A DNA stretch of 64,000 nucleotides from WRDF01 sp031552235 (GTDB lineage: Bacteria; Bacteroidota; Bacteroidia; Bacteroidales; Rikenellaceae): positions 1 to 64,000 of the forward strand of contig JAVBMR010000003.1 in the NCBI GenBank assembly GCA_031552235.1, read 5' to 3'. Below, piece after piece: positions 24,084 through 33,700 of the stretch. How positions within the stretch are numbered: the stretch's first letter is position 1; each line of letters starts with the position of its first letter. The notes under the pieces were generated by a model. It was given only the letters and a program-made list of their open reading frames with translations. It was not told where the DNA came from and did no database searches. A program made the translations under genes and the position numbers.

Positions 24084-27000
24084 ATGAAATTATATGAATC
24101 AGCGGTCCGGAAACCGGTATCGACCATATTGATATTCATCGGGGTTATCATAATCGGGGCGTTCTCGCTGAAGAACCTCGCTATAGATATGTACCCCGAT
24201 ATGGATATCCCGTACCTTAGCGTCATCACCTCCTACCCGGGTGCCAACGCTTCGGAAATAGAGACCAACATTACCCGTGTCCTTGAGGACAACCTCAACA
24301 CGGTGGACAACCTCAAGAAGCTCACATCCACTTCGAGCGACGAGATGTCGATGATCACCCTCCAGATGGAATGGGGTTCCGACCTCGACCAGGCCTCCAA
24401 CGATATCAGGGATGTTCTGAGCAGGATCACCGACTTCCTGCCCGACGGGGCCGACTCGCCCATCCTGTTCAAGTTCAGCAGCTCGATGATCCCGGTAATG
24501 GTGCTGGCGGTAACGGCCGACGAAAGCTATTCGGGGCTGTACAAACTGCTTGACGAAAAACTGGTCAACGTACTCAACCGTATCGACGGCGTGGGTTCCG
24601 TGACCATGTTCGGCGAGCCGATACGCGAGATCCAGGTTAATGTAGACCCCCTGAAGATCGAGGCCTACAACCTGACCGTAGAGCAGATAGGCAACATCAT
24701 CCGCGCCGAGAACTCCAACATCCCCGCCGGTGCCATCGACATAGGCAGCAACCGCTTCAACATCAAAGCCGACGGGGAATTCACATCGAGCGAAGACCTC
24801 TACGACATAGTGGTTTCGAATGCCGGAGGCCGCACCATCATGCTCAAGGACGTGGCCGAGATAAAGGATACGATCGAGAAGATGACCATCGACGAACGTA
24901 TCAACGGCAAGCACGGCGTGCGTGTCCTCGTCCAGAAACAATCGGGTTCAAACAGCGTGGCCATAGTCGAGGCCGTCAACGCGGAGCTGGAGAAGATCAA
25001 AACGACGCTTCCGGGCGACGTTACGATGGATGTCGTTTTCGACTCCTCGGAGTCGATCGTCGACAGTATAAGCTCCCTGAGCGAAACCGTGATGTACGCG
25101 TTCCTGTTCGTGATACTCGTCGTGCTTTTCTTCCTCGGGCGCTGGCGGGCGACGCTTATAATCTGCCTCACGATCCCCATATCGCTCATCACGGCCTTTA
25201 TCTTCCTCTACGGCACGGGCAGTACGCTCAACATCATATCGCTCTCGTCGCTATCCATAGCGATAGGTATGGTGGTGGACGACGCCATCGTGGTACTTGA
25301 GAACATTACCAAGCACCTCGAACGCGGCAGCACCCCGAAAGAGGCGGCGATTTACGCCACTAACGAGGTGTGGCTCGCGGTTATCGCCACGACGCTCGTG
25401 ATCGTCGCGGTGTTCATGCCCATGACACTGGTTTCGGGTATGGCAGGCATCATGTTCAGGGAGCTGGGATGGCTCGTGACCATAGTTGTCGTCATGTCGA
25501 CGTTAGCGGCCATAACGCTCACGCCCATGCTCTCGGCAATGATGCTCAAAGCGGAAACGAAACACGAATACAAAGGACTGGGCGTGATATTCAAGCCAAT
25601 CGACAAGTTCCTCGACAGGCTCGACGAAGGCTACGCGAAACTGCTTACGTGGGCCGTGCGCCACAAGACAATCGTAATCACATCTATTTTCGGGATGTTC
25701 TTTGCCAGCGTGGGCGTATTCATGATGGGCGTCATTCCTTTCGAATTCATGCCTGCTTCCGACACAAGCATGATCTCTATGAACGTGCAGCTGCAACAGA
25801 ACCTCAACGTGGACTACACCGTCAAAACGGCACGCAAGATAGACAGCCTCATAAGCGCCAAGTACCCCGAAATCTATATAGTATCGACCAGTGCCGGGGA
25901 GTCGAGCAACGCACAGGCGCGCATGTTCAACTCCGATGCAGGGTCATACGTGATCAATTACATGATGCGCCTGACCAAGCCGCACGAACGCGAACGTTCG
26001 ATGTTCCTTATTTCGGACCAGCTTCGCGCGGACCTCGCTAAAATGCCGGAGATCAGGCAGTCTACCGTAATCCCGGGCGGCGACAGGGGAGGCAGCATGG
26101 GAGGCGTGAGCGGCATCTCGCTGAAGGTGTTCGGGCAGGACCTCAACGTCACCAACGACGTCGCCGTTGACCTCAAGGAGAAGATCTCGGCGCTTTCCAC
26201 CACCCGCGACGTGAAGCTCTCGCGCGATGATATGAGGCCGGAATACAACGTGGTGTTCGACCGCGACAAACTTGCGCTCTACGGGCTGAACAGCACGACT
26301 GCGGCAACCGCCATACGTAACCGCATGAACGGCCTCGACGCCTCGAAATACCGCGAGGACGGCGACGAATACGACATCGTCGTGCGCTACGGCGAAGCGT
26401 TCCGCACCTCGTTCGAGGATATAGAGAACATCACGATCTACGGCGCACAGGGGCAACCCATCAAGATCAAGGACGTGGCCGTGATCACTGAAGAGTTCGC
26501 GCCCCCGGCGATCGAGAGGGAGAACAGGCAAAGGGTCGTGTCGGTCGAAGTGGCCCTCGGGGAAGGCGTGGCCCTCGGTACGGCCGTGGAAGAGATCAAC
26601 ACGAAAGTGCTGGAAGGTTATGAAACACCCGACGGCGTATACCTCGAAATGGGCGGCAGCGTGGAAGACCAGCAGGACTCTTTCGGCGACCTCGGAACCC
26701 TGCTCCTGCTCATCATAATCCTTGTCTATATCGTGATGGCGACCCAGTTCGAATCGTTCCTCATGCCGCTGATCATCATGATTACGGTAATTCCGGCCTT
26801 TACGGGAGTGATACTGGCGCTCTGGATGACCAATACGCCGCTCAGTATCATAGCATTCCTCGGAGCGATAATGCTCGTCGGCATCGTGGTGAAGAACGGT
26901 ATCGTGATGGTCGACTACACCAACCTGCTGCGCGAACGGGGCAGCGCCATCAACCAAGCCGTTGTGGCTTCGGGTAAGAGCCGTCTGCGCCCTGTACTAA

Positions 27001-27260
27001 TGACCTCGCTCACCACGATCCTCGGTATGCTTCCCTTGGCAATAGGCGGCGGCGAAGGCTCCGAAATGTGGCAGCCCATGGGTATCGCCATCATCGGCGG
27101 CCTCACGTTCTCCACAATGCTGACGCTGATCCTCGTTCCCTGTTTATACTCGGCATTCAAGGCCGGAGGACTGAGAAGGGAGAAGAAAGCGCTCCGCAGC
27201 GAACGAAAGGAAGAAAAGCGCAAACGCAGCGAATTCCAGGAAGCAAAAGCCATTAAATAA
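24084..27260 (+). CDS. RND (AcrB/HAE1-type) efflux pump
   Basis: A 1,058-residue proton-driven inner-membrane transporter with twelve helices in two halves, each with a large periplasmic loop. The proton relay is intact: Asp399 and Asp400 in GMVVDDAIVVLEN (TM4) and Lys937 in GIVVKNGIVMVDY (TM10). The start AVRKPVSTILIFIGVIIIG is standard for the family, and the length is normal. The last 35 residues are a highly charged K/R/E tail. Substrate cannot be read from sequence; bile salts, detergents or drugs are usual for HAE1 members. Confidence 0.95.
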   Translation: MKLYESAVRKPVSTILIFIGVIIIGAFSLKNLAIDMYPDMDIPYLSVITSYPGANASEIETNITRVLEDNLNTVDNLKKLTSTSSDEMSMITLQMEWGSDLDQASNDIRDVLSRITDFLPDGADSPILFKFSSSMIPVMVLAVTADESYSGLYKLLDEKLVNVLNRIDGVGSVTMFGEPIREIQVNVDPLKIEAYNLTVEQIGNIIRAENSNIPAGAIDIGSNRFNIKADGEFTSSEDLYDIVVSNAGGRTIMLKDVAEIKDTIEKMTIDERINGKHGVRVLVQKQSGSNSVAIVEAVNAELEKIKTTLPGDVTMDVVFDSSESIVDSISSLSETVMYAFLFVILVVLFFLGRWRATLIICLTIPISLITAFIFLYGTGSTLNIISLSSLSIAIGMVVDDAIVVLENITKHLERGSTPKEAAIYATNEVWLAVIATTLVIVAVFMPMTLVSGMAGIMFRELGWLVTIVVVMSTLAAITLTPMLSAMMLKAETKHEYKGLGVIFKPIDKFLDRLDEGYAKLLTWAVRHKTIVITSIFGMFFASVGVFMMGVIPFEFMPASDTSMISMNVQLQQNLNVDYTVKTARKIDSLISAKYPEIYIVSTSAGESSNAQARMFNSDAGSYVINYMMRLTKPHERERSMFLISDQLRADLAKMPEIRQSTVIPGGDRGGSMGGVSGISLKVFGQDLNVTNDVAVDLKEKISALSTTRDVKLSRDDMRPEYNVVFDRDKLALYGLNSTTAATAIRNRMNGLDASKYREDGDEYDIVVRYGEAFRTSFEDIENITIYGAQGQPIKIKDVAVITEEFAPPAIERENRQRVVSVEVALGEGVALGTAVEEINTKVLEGYETPDGVYLEMGGSVEDQQDSFGDLGTLLLLIIILVYIVMATQFESFLMPLIIMITVIPAFTGVILALWMTNTPLSIIAFLGAIMLVGIVVKNGIVMVDYTNLLRERGSAINQAVVASGKSRLRPVLMTSLTTILGMLPLAIGGGEGSEMWQPMGIAIIGGLTFSTMLTLILVPCLYSAFKAGGLRREKKALRSERKEEKRKRSEFQEAKAIK

Positions 27261-27282
27261 TCAAGAACTAACTCATACAGCT

Positions 27283-27576
27283 ATGAAAGCGATATTCATA
27301 TCATACAACAAGGCCCTGAGCGAGCGTGTCATAGAAACGCTCGACCGCGCCCACGCGAGGGGCTTCACGCGCTGGGAAGACATACAGGGTCGCGGAAGCT
27401 TCGACGGCGAACCGCACCTGGGCAGCCACGCGTGGCCCTCGGTCAACGTAGCCACCCTGACCATGGTCGCCGACAACAAAGTCCAGCCGATACTCGACGA
27501 CCTGCGTTTTATCGACCAGCAAGCCCCGCAGCACGGCCTGCGCGCATTCGTCTGGGACATCACCGGCGAAATGTAA
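27283..27576 (+). CDS. PG0541-family transporter-associated protein (PII-like)
   Basis: A 97-residue cytosolic protein. The order of elements (MKAIFISYNKALSERVIETL, RGFTRWEDIQGRG, GEPHLGSHAWPSVNVATLTM, then LRAFVWDI) is that of the small PII/CutA-like ferredoxin-fold family linked to RND operons, named from P. gingivalis PG0541. Its position 22 bases after the pump gene repeats that arrangement. A sensory or regulatory role for the pump is likely but unproven. A terminator follows. Confidence 0.85.
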   Translation: MKAIFISYNKALSERVIETLDRAHARGFTRWEDIQGRGSFDGEPHLGSHAWPSVNVATLTMVADNKVQPILDDLRFIDQQAPQHGLRAFVWDITGEM

Positions 27577-27593
27577 ACGGCCAAGCCGTTCAC

Positions 27594-27625
27594 AAGAGGC
27601 CTCCATTCCGGGGGCCTCTTTGTTT
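27594..27625 (+). terminator. terminator of the efflux operon
   Basis: Stem AAGAGGCC / GGCCTCTT with a loop of about 11 bases, followed by TGTTTAT. Confidence 0.7.
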
Positions 27626-27665
27626 ATATACAGGGGATTGATGACGCACTTGCAGAAAATTTTTA

Positions 27666-27673
27666 TATCTTTG
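27666..27673 (+). promoter_or_regulatory. -7 element of the fabG promoter
   Basis: TATCTTTG, 30 bases before the fabG start. No good -33 TTTG is at the right distance. Confidence 0.5.
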
Positions 27674-27703
27674 CCCCAACACAAACTTTAAAATCACGAC
27701 TTA

Positions 27704-28450
27704 ATGAAACTGCTCGAAGGAAAAGTGGCTATCGTTACCGGGGCCGCACGCGGCATCGGGAAAGCCATCGCGATAAAATTCGCATCGGAAGGCGCGGATG
27801 TCGCATTTACCGACCTCTCGATAGACGATAACGCCAAGGCTACCGAAAAAGAGATAACGGCAATGGGCGTAAAATGTAAAGGTTACGCGTCGAACGCGGC
27901 TAATTTCGAGGATACCGCGAAAGTGGTAGCCCAGATCGCGGAAGAGTTCGGCCGCATAGACGTACTCGTGAACAACGCGGGCATCACACGCGACGGAGCC
28001 ATCAAGCGTATGACCGAAGACCAGTGGGATATGGTTATCAACATCAACCTCAAATCGGCCTTCAACTTCATCCACGCCGTGCAGCCCATCATGTTCAAGC
28101 AGAAGGGCGGCAGCATCATCAACATGTCATCGGTGGTTGGCGTACATGGCAACGCGAACCAGTGCAACTATTCGGCTTCGAAAGCCGGTATGATCGGCCT
28201 CGCGAAATCGATGGCATTGGAACTCGGCCCGCGCAACATCCGCGCGAACGCAGTAGCCCCGGGCTTTATACTTACCGAAATGACCGACGTACTCCCGCAG
28301 GAGGTAAAAGACGCATGGAACCAGCGCATTCCGCTTCGCCGCGGAGGCACGACGGAAGACGTGGCTAACGTCTGCCTGTTCCTCGCGAGTGACATGTCGG
28401 CATACGTGAGCGGCCAGGTTATCCAGGTCGACGGCGCGATGAATACCTGA
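27704..28450 (+). CDS. fabG: 3-oxoacyl-[acyl-carrier-protein] reductase
   Basis: A 248-residue NADPH-dependent SDR that reduces 3-oxoacyl-ACP in fatty acid elongation. The cofactor motif TGAARGIG is at 12-19, NNAG at 90-93, and the catalytic Ser143, Tyr156 and Lys160 are in MSSVVG and YSASK. The C-terminus GQVIQVDGAM is the FabG signature. Length is typical. Other SDRs can look alike, but overall identity to FabG is strong. It is transcribed alone, with a terminator shared with convergent glmS. Confidence 0.9.
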   Translation: MKLLEGKVAIVTGAARGIGKAIAIKFASEGADVAFTDLSIDDNAKATEKEITAMGVKCKGYASNAANFEDTAKVVAQIAEEFGRIDVLVNNAGITRDGAIKRMTEDQWDMVININLKSAFNFIHAVQPIMFKQKGGSIINMSSVVGVHGNANQCNYSASKAGMIGLAKSMALELGPRNIRANAVAPGFILTEMTDVLPQEVKDAWNQRIPLRRGGTTEDVANVCLFLASDMSAYVSGQVIQVDGAMNT

Positions 28451-28468
28451 TAAAGACTTCAAGCATAA

Positions 28469-28500
28469 AAAAGCAGACCCCAAGGGGTCTGCTTTTTTTG
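28469..28500. terminator. terminator between fabG and glmS
   Basis: Stem AAAGCAGACCCC / GGGGTCTGCTTT with loop AA and a T run. It serves fabG and possibly glmS in reverse. Confidence 0.8.
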
Positions 28501-28552
28501 TATCGTTAGGGCTTGGCGTTATGCTTCAGCCTGTTGCGCAAATAACTCCGGC

Positions 28553-30397
28553 CTACTCCACCGTAACCGATTTGGCGAGGTTGCGCGGCTGGTCAACGTC
28601 GCGGCCCTTGTTCACCGCGATGTAATACGCGAGCAACTGCAAAGGCACCGACACCACTATCGGCATCAGGCACTCCGGGGCCTCCGGCACCGTTATGCAG
28701 TAGTCGGCGATCTCGCGCACCTGAGTGTCGTCCTCGGACACGATGGCGATTATACGGCCGTTGCGGGCCTTGATCTCCTGTATGTTACTGACAGTCTTGT
28801 CGTAAATATTGTTGGCCGTGGCAATCACCACCACCGGCATCTCGGAATCGATCAGAGCAATAGGGCCGTGTTTCATTTCGGCGGCCGGATAGCCTTCGGC
28901 ATGGATATACGATATCTCCTTGAGCTTCAGCGCGCCCTCCAATGCTGCCGGGTAGTTGTACCCGCGGCCGAGGTATATGAAATTATGGGCGTATGTGAAT
29001 ATTTTGGAAAGGTCCTGTATCTGGGCGTCGAGCTTCAGGGTTTTCGCCACGAGTTTCGGCAACTGCAACAGACCGTGAGCGACCTGAGAGAACTCCGTCT
29101 GAGGTATCAGGCCTTTTTCCTTGGCAAGCGTCAGCGCCACCATGGCCATAACCGTGACCTGTCCGGTGAACGCCTTGGTCGAGGCCACCCCTATCTCGGG
29201 CCCTACGTGTATGTACGCCCCCGAATCGGTTGCGCGGGCGATGGACGATCCCACCACGTTGCATATACCGAATATGAACGCGCCTTTCTGCTTGGCGATC
29301 TCGATTGCAGCCAGCGTATCGGCCGTTTCACCCGACTGCGACACCGCGATAACCACATCGTCCGGGTAGATGACAGGATTCCTGTACCTGAATTCCGATG
29401 CGTATTCGACCTCCACCGGGATCCTGCACATATCTTCTATGAGGTGTTCGCCGATTAGCGACGCGTGCCAGGATGTACCGCATGCTACAAAAATTATACG
29501 TCTGGCGTTCAGGAATTTTTCCTTGTTCGCCAATACGCCGGAGAGCCCGACATCCGTGCCGTCCGCGCTGACCCTGCCGCGGATACAGTCCTTGATCGTA
29601 TTCGGCTGTTCGTGTATCTCCTTGAGCATGAAGTGAGGATAGCCGCCTTTTTCGAGTTGGCTTATGCTCAGTTCCAGTTTCTCGACGCCTATTTCCGCCT
29701 CGACATTGTCCAGGTTCACCACTTTCAGCGGCTTGTGGCTGTTTATCAGGGCCATTTCGCCGTCGTTGATATAGACCACCTGATCGGTGTACTCTACGAT
29801 GGGCGTAGCGTCCGAGGCGAGGAAAAATTCGTGGTCGCCAACGCCAACAACAAGCGGACTGCTCTTTCGTGCCGCTATTATCTCGTCGTAATTCCCTTTT
29901 TCGATAACGGCGATGGCGTATGCGCCGACCACCCTTTTGAGCGCCGACTGCACGGCTTCGAACAGCGTACAGTTGGTCGTGGATTTTATGTATTCTATCA
30001 GTTGCACCAGCACTTCGGTGTCGGTGCAACTCTGGAAGCTGTATCCGTTCTCGATAAGCGCCTCTTTCAGTACGGCGTAATTTTCGATTATTCCGTTGTG
30101 TATCAGGGCGATATTCTTGGACTCGGAGTAATGCGGATGGGCGTTGACATCGTTGGGTTCGCCATGCGTCGCCCAACGCGTATGGGCTATCCCCACCGTC
30201 CCAGATATGTCCTTGTCCTGGGTATAACACTCAAGGTCGGCGACTTTACCTTTGCATTTATATACATTCAGTTCGCCCTTCGGGTTGACTATCGCCACCC
30301 CGGCGCTGTCGTATCCGCGATATTCGAGCCTGTGAAGCCCTTTAATTAAGATGGGGTAAGCGTCGCGCTTCCCCACATATCCTACGATTCCGCACAT
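28553..30397 (-). CDS. glmS: glutamine-fructose-6-phosphate aminotransferase (isomerizing)
   Basis: A 614-residue enzyme making glucosamine-6-phosphate for peptidoglycan and lipid A. The start MCGIVGYVG exposes the catalytic Cys2 after Met removal; the class II amidotransferase domain includes HTRWATHG and HNGIIENY. Two SIS sugar-isomerase domains follow (AVSQSGETADTLAAIE, GPIALID), ending PRNLAKSVTVE. Length is the family norm. A -7 element lies 23 bases before the start; no glmS ribozyme is visible in the short leader. Confidence 0.97.
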   Translation of the reverse strand: MCGIVGYVGKRDAYPILIKGLHRLEYRGYDSAGVAIVNPKGELNVYKCKGKVADLECYTQDKDISGTVGIAHTRWATHGEPNDVNAHPHYSESKNIALIHNGIIENYAVLKEALIENGYSFQSCTDTEVLVQLIEYIKSTTNCTLFEAVQSALKRVVGAYAIAVIEKGNYDEIIAARKSSPLVVGVGDHEFFLASDATPIVEYTDQVVYINDGEMALINSHKPLKVVNLDNVEAEIGVEKLELSISQLEKGGYPHFMLKEIHEQPNTIKDCIRGRVSADGTDVGLSGVLANKEKFLNARRIIFVACGTSWHASLIGEHLIEDMCRIPVEVEYASEFRYRNPVIYPDDVVIAVSQSGETADTLAAIEIAKQKGAFIFGICNVVGSSIARATDSGAYIHVGPEIGVASTKAFTGQVTVMAMVALTLAKEKGLIPQTEFSQVAHGLLQLPKLVAKTLKLDAQIQDLSKIFTYAHNFIYLGRGYNYPAALEGALKLKEISYIHAEGYPAAEMKHGPIALIDSEMPVVVIATANNIYDKTVSNIQEIKARNGRIIAIVSEDDTQVREIADYCITVPEAPECLMPIVVSVPLQLLAYYIAVNKGRDVDQPRNLAKSVTVE

Positions 30398-30419
30398 TAT
30401 TGGTTGAAATATTTATATA

Positions 30420-30427
30420 CAAATATA
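30420..30427 (-). promoter_or_regulatory. -7 element of the glmS promoter
   Basis: On the minus strand TATATTTG, 23 bases before glmS. The -33 region has no clear TTTG. Confidence 0.5.
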
Positions 30428-30526
30428 ATAAAATAACTGACGCGCGCCTACATACAATTACAACAACGCCAAATAAGCGGAATTTTGTTTGATTTCATGC
30501 GGTTTTGAAAAAAATTTATCAAACGC

Positions 30527-30556
30527 TTTGAGATTCTCTTTTTTACTATATATTTG
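30527..30556 (+). promoter_or_regulatory. promoter of the 2,234-residue protein gene
   Basis: TTTG at 30527-30530 and TATATTTG at 30549-30556 with an 18 bp spacer. The resulting leader is about 145 bases, unusually long for this window, and holds a small hairpin near the start codon (CCGGCGCATGCCGG at about 30669-30684). Confidence 0.7.
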
Positions 30557-30704
30557 CATCGTAGAAGAAAGTGTTTATTTTTTGTAATATTTATTACTTT
30601 TCATAAAACAAAAGGCAATAACAGAAATTAAACGCGCAACACATTGACAATAAATAAATTAAAAACCAGCACCGGCGCATGCCGGGGTTGAAAACGATAG
30701 AAAA

Positions 30705-33700
30705 ATGAAAATTACAGGCCAACCAAAAGCGTTTCTGAGCAACGAAGCAAAGCAGATGCTGAATCTGTACCAATCGTTAGGCGAAAGGGCGGAAATATTC
30801 CTTCCGCGCCATATTTTCGACAACCTCACAAACTTCGTCAAACTCTGCATGGATGAACCGGACGATCCCGCAAAACAGCAGGCGGAGATCAACCAGTACC
30901 TCCTGAAATTCCGCGAAGACATCCCCGGATACGTGGACGTTTCGCTCATGCTCATCCCTCACAACGACTCTAAAGCGTTCGAACTCAGCGCCAAACGCGG
31001 TCAGTTCGTAAAACGCATCAACGATGTGATCGATACCGACGCTACGACCCCTGAATTCCGCAAACCGCTCGTAAACATACGTAACACACACGACTTCTCG
31101 GTGGGTACGCCTCCCGTGACCGACCGTCATATCGAATTCATGTCGCAACTCCAGCTCGGCGGCCATGTGCGCGACCTGCGCAAATACCGCGACGTGATCG
31201 GCGTAACGGGCGACATCAACGAGGCCCATTGGAACTACATGATGGACACCCTGGAACAGATGATAAGCCAGAGTACCCACTACACCACCGCGGCGGAAAA
31301 GCAGGACTTCCTGAACCGCAGCTGCTGGACTGTTAACTTCAAGGGGCTCAACGGCATGATCCGCACCATCGTTTCGGGCAACGCCGACAAAGCGGTGGAG
31401 CTGCTCAAGGGCGACGTGTTCGGCAAGGCTGCCGTGGTGGTTTGCGACACACCCGACCCTAAGGAGCTGTTCGAGAAGATGATGGCCGATACCACGAGCG
31501 TTTTTGTGGTAAAGGTTCCGCACGCGCGCATCAACCACTACGCGGGCCCGGAATGGTTCCCGCTGTTGACCCGCCTTATCATTGTGGACGACTCGAAAGA
31601 ATCGCGCAGCTCGAACACTTCGCTCGTATTCGCGTTCCACAACGGCATAATCAATACTCTCAACAAGGTACACACCAAGAAATTAGGTTCGGCGGCCAAC
31701 ACCCAGCTCAACCTGCGCCTCATACTTGAAAACGTAAACGAAAGCTACCTGCGCGAGTTCCGCGAGAAGATCGAGAACCAGATCGTAATCTACGGCCAGG
31801 AACTCGACGCCATGCTCAGGGAGCAGACCGGCAGCAGCGACGACATGGACAAGCGCATCACGCTGTTCAAGCTCGACGCTTTCTCGCGCCAGCTGGTGCA
31901 GGATAAATTCTCGCTCGAAAAACTCCGCGACTTTATCTTCTTCCTCGAAAATTGCCACAAACCGGAGAGCAAACAGGTTCAAACACAGGAACTTATCGAC
32001 GAGTTCGAAAGCCGCATGAACGACTATTTCTATGGCGGCAACAAACTTATCGACATCGTCACCATCCTCGAAGGGGGCGGCCGCAACCAGATCCGCACCT
32101 TCGGGCAGTACCTCCGCGGCCGCGCGGTGGGCAGCCCCAATAGCAAGGTGCTGTATGCCTGCAAACTGATACTCGACATCATCCCGAGCACATACGAGCG
32201 CACGCTCCACAACCATTTCCACAAGAACTTCGGCATCAACCTGTTCCTCGAAAGGTACAAGGAGTACATCTCGAAGATCGGCAAGGACGCCGACAACAAG
32301 GGACGTTTCGAGAAGTTCCTCATCGACCTGGGCATCCGCGACAAGTATTTCGCGCTCAGCGAGGAGGACAAGGATATCGTGAAGAAATTCCTTTCGGCGC
32401 TCGGCAACCTCGATCAGACTTCCATCTCGGACTCGGTGCAGATGATCATCCGCGACCTGCTGTTCAACCCGAACGGCAAGCCGAAACCATACATTATATA
32501 TAACGCGCAACAGGCGTGGGAGTACAAAGACCTGCTGCCCGACGACGTGTTCGACATCAATCCGTTCGACATCGAGATCGAGAACCTCGAAGACGGCCGC
32601 ATGGCCTATGAACGCCTGACAGACAGACTATTGCGCATCAAATCCACCCTCGCCCTGTTCGACGAGAGCGGATCGCTGTGGGACCTGTTCTGCGAGAACA
32701 CGACCATCCTCATCAACGACCCTAACAACCCGACAGGGTTCACCGACGTCAACACCGAGCCTGTGAACAACTTCCTGAAGTTCATGAACAGCTCGAAGAT
32801 CACGCTGTTCCTCGACGAGGCCTATGCCGAAAGCGTGACCGTGGCCGACAAGGAAATGCCGAAGTGGAGGACCATCTCGCGCTACATAATGAACAACATA
32901 AACGCGCAGAGCCGCATCAAGGCCATCTCGTCGCTGTCGACCACCAAGAACCTTTGCGCTACGGGCGAACGCCTCGGCGCCATCGCCACCACACCGCAGG
33001 CGGCAGAGTTCGCCAAGTTCGCACGCAAATGCAACAGCGCCGAACACGGCAACAACAACTCGCTGCTGATGCTCAACAATGCGCTCGAAACCGCACAGGA
33101 AGCAAAGTGCATCAAGGACACAATCGAGGCGAAACTCCCAAAGAACGCTTCGAGGACCAACATCCGCAAGTGTCTCGTTGGCTATATCAAGCAGCAGATC
33201 GAGAAGACCGAGCAGTACAACGTGAAGAGCAAGGGCAGCCAGCTCCACAAAACGGCAGGCTTCGAGGGTTCGCCGCTCTACCTGTTCCTGCTCACAGAAC
33301 TCAAGGCGCTCGACAAGCTCGACGTGCTGGGCCTTCCGGACGACTTCAAATACAACGACGAGCCGTTCTTCAGCTACTGGCAAGGCAAGCTGGTCAAGAA
33401 CCTCAACCGCTTCCGTGTGAACAAGAACTTCCGCGAGGAATCGCTGAAGCGCCTGAGCATGTCGAAGGAACTGGCGGCAAAAGTCATCGCCGACTACAAG
33501 ACCGACGCCATCGAGGTACTCGACTCTGACGGCACATACCTGTTCGACCTGCGTATCAAGGGCGAACCGTCGTACGCCGACATGCTCACCTTCTGCAAGG
33601 GGCTGTCGCAGTCGCGCGGTATCGCGCTTGTTCCTTATCCCACCGGGCTTGTGCGCTTCTCGGCGGGCGGATACATCAAGGACAGCAAAGAAAGCCGCAA

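Noticed and set aside
30398..30552. glmS ribozyme or riboswitch near glmS
   Set aside because: The glmS leader is only about 20 bases after its -7 element and no conserved ribozyme core is visible.
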